Source: LMUY01 sp964246185
GTDB lineage: Bacteria > Pseudomonadota > Alphaproteobacteria > Acetobacterales > Acetobacteraceae
Direction of reading: 5' to 3'
Assembly: GCA_964246185.1 (NCBI GenBank)
Contig: CAXTPP010000027.1
Span: forward strand, 1 to 32,528
Length of the DNA stretch: 32,528 nucleotides
Below, piece after piece: positions 31,599-32,528 of the stretch; the first letter of the stretch is position 1; each line of letters opens with the position of its first letter. The notes under the pieces are model-generated. The model was not told where the DNA came from. It did no database searches and saw only the letters and a program-made list of their open reading frames with translations. Made by a program: the position numbers and the translations under genes.

Positions 31599-32528
31599 CT
31601 ACCTAGCAACGACGCCGCTCACCGCCGCGGCCAGCACCATGCCGGCTGGATTCACCGTCACCAAATCAGCCGCCAGCCCTGGCGCGATCCGGCCGTGCTG
31701 CGGCAGGCCCAGGTAGTCGGCGGGAATGGTGGACAACCGGCGGGACGCTTCGGCCAGCGGCAGACCCAGGCCGAGCAGCGTGCGGAACGCCGCGTCCATG
31801 GTGAGCGTGCTGCCGGCTAGCCCACCGCCCGCCAGGCGCACGCTATCGCCCTGCTTGCGAACCCGGTGCTGCCCCATCCGGTATTCCCCATCCGGCATCC
31901 CTGCCGCCGCCACGGCGTCCGTCACGCCATACAGCCCCGGGATCGCCCGCAGTGCCGCCTGGATCGCGCCCGGCGCGACGTGCAGCCCGTCCAGGATGAT
32001 CTCCGCATGGTCCGCATAGGCCAGCGCGCAACCGGCGCAGCCCGGGGCGCGGTGGTGCAGGGGGGACATGGCGTTGAACAGGTGGGTGAAGCCGCTCGCC
32101 CCCGCCCGCAGCGCCGCCAGCGCTTGCGCGTCCGTGCAGGCCGTGTGGCCGATCTGCACCCTTATGCCCATCGCCGCCAATTGGGCCAGCAAGCTGCCGT
32201 CCGGGTCCATCTCGGGCGCCATCGTGACGACCCGCAGCTTCACCCGGGGCGCGATGGCCTGGACCAGCGCCGGGTCAGGCGGGATGGCGAAGGGCGGCTG
32301 GGCGCCCAGCATCGCCGGGTTGATGAACGGTCCTTCCAGGTGCAAGCCCAGGATGCGTGCGGCGCCTGGGCCGGGGCGGGCGGCGGGGACGCCCTCGGCG
32401 GCGCGCAGCAGATCGGCGGCGGGCGCGGTCACCGTCGTGGGGCGCCACCCAGCCCGGGCCGGGCCGGGCGGGGCCCCGGCGTCGCAGATGGGCCCGCTCG
32501 TCACCGCGGAGCACTGTGAGCGGGTCCG
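31599..32528 (-). CDS. nagA: N-acetylglucosamine-6-phosphate deacetylase, incomplete at 5' end
   Basis: The C-terminal ~300 residues of a NagA-type amidohydrolase, which removes acetate from GlcNAc-6-phosphate. Visible motifs are GLHLEGPFIN (metal-binding Glu), VQIGHTAC (His), FTHLFNAMSPLHHR (His and substrate loop), ILDGLHVAP and the catalytic Asp region GVTDAVAAAGMPDG. The end shows the usual AAFRTLLGLGLPLAEASRRLST and GRIAPGLAADLV motifs. The frame stays open to the window edge, so about 70-80 N-terminal residues, including the first HxH metal site, are off the window. The first ~25 residues seen (Gly/Pro/Ala/Arg-rich) do not match the family well, which could mean a sequence error near 32440-32528. 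Confidence 0.85.
   Translation of the reverse strand, partial: RTRSQCSAVTSGPICDAGAPPGPARAGWRPTTVTAPAADLLRAAEGVPAARPGPGAARILGLHLEGPFINPAMLGAQPPFAIPPDPALVQAIAPRVKLRVVTMAPEMDPDGSLLAQLAAMGIRVQIGHTACTDAQALAALRAGASGFTHLFNAMSPLHHRAPGCAGCALAYADHAEIILDGLHVAPGAIQAALRAIPGLYGVTDAVAAAGMPDGEYRMGQHRVRKQGDSVRLAGGGLAGSTLTMDAAFRTLLGLGLPLAEASRRLSTIPADYLGLPQHGRIAPGLAADLVTVNPAGMVLAAAVSGVVAR

Noticed and set aside
1..32528. tRNA, rRNA, CRISPR array or prophage
   Set aside because: No cloverleaf-like, rRNA-like or regularly spaced repeat sequence was seen, and no integrase, capsid or tail genes were found. A dedicated tRNA and ncRNA scan was not possible here.

Overview
The window is about 32.5 kb of very GC-rich bacterial DNA with dense gene packing, many GTG/TTG starts and frequent ATGA/GTGA overlaps. 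Gene content and order suggest an alphaproteobacterium, most likely Acetobacteraceae (Rhodospirillales): gatCAB divergent from ruvX, thrC joined to an M16 peptidase, DUF2125-like and NodS-like proteins, and hairpin-rich intergenic repeats. This placement is inferred from gene content only. No rRNA, tRNA or CRISPR array was seen, and no intergenic stretch exceeds 300 bases.

Layout. (1) 1-5.6 kb: a hypothetical gene, a class V serine-glyoxylate-type aminotransferase (minus), and a divergent peptide/nickel-type ABC operon (binding protein and two permeases, no ATPases). (2) 5.6-13.1 kb, all minus: an envelope/general-stress block of two YsnF/DUF2382 proteins, a membrane protein, GlsB/YeaQ, CsbD, a PDZ protein and an AI-2E-family permease with an extra C-terminal domain. 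A triple-PAS LuxR-type regulator lies at its upstream end. An odd homopolymer-rich stretch (9841-9990) interrupts the block. (3) 13.3-17.0 kb, minus: an orphan cytochrome P450, a DUF2125-like exported protein, and a FrnE/DsbA-like oxidoreductase whose stop codon lies in a 109-bp MITE-like element. (4) 17.0-20.8 kb, minus: OxlT-type oxalate/formate antiporter, oxalate-CoA ligase and a PanE-family reductase. Together they read as an oxalate-to-glyoxylate assimilation module. (5) 21.0-22.2 kb, minus: a NodS-like methyltransferase and RuvX. (6) 22.2-30.7 kb, plus: gatC, gatA, an unrecognised gene, gatB, a frameshifted Uma2 gene, thrC, an M16 protease and pmbA/tldE. (7) 30.8 kb to the end, minus: a PEP-CTERM surface protein and an N-terminally incomplete nagA that runs off the window.

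How the parts may work together. Imported oxalate would be activated to oxalyl-CoA and reduced to glyoxylate by the PanE-like enzyme. The aminotransferase at the left end could then turn glyoxylate into glycine. The best targets for a second look are this oxalate module, the unknown gene plus start-stop repeats between gatA and gatB, the MITE-like element, and the homopolymer region.
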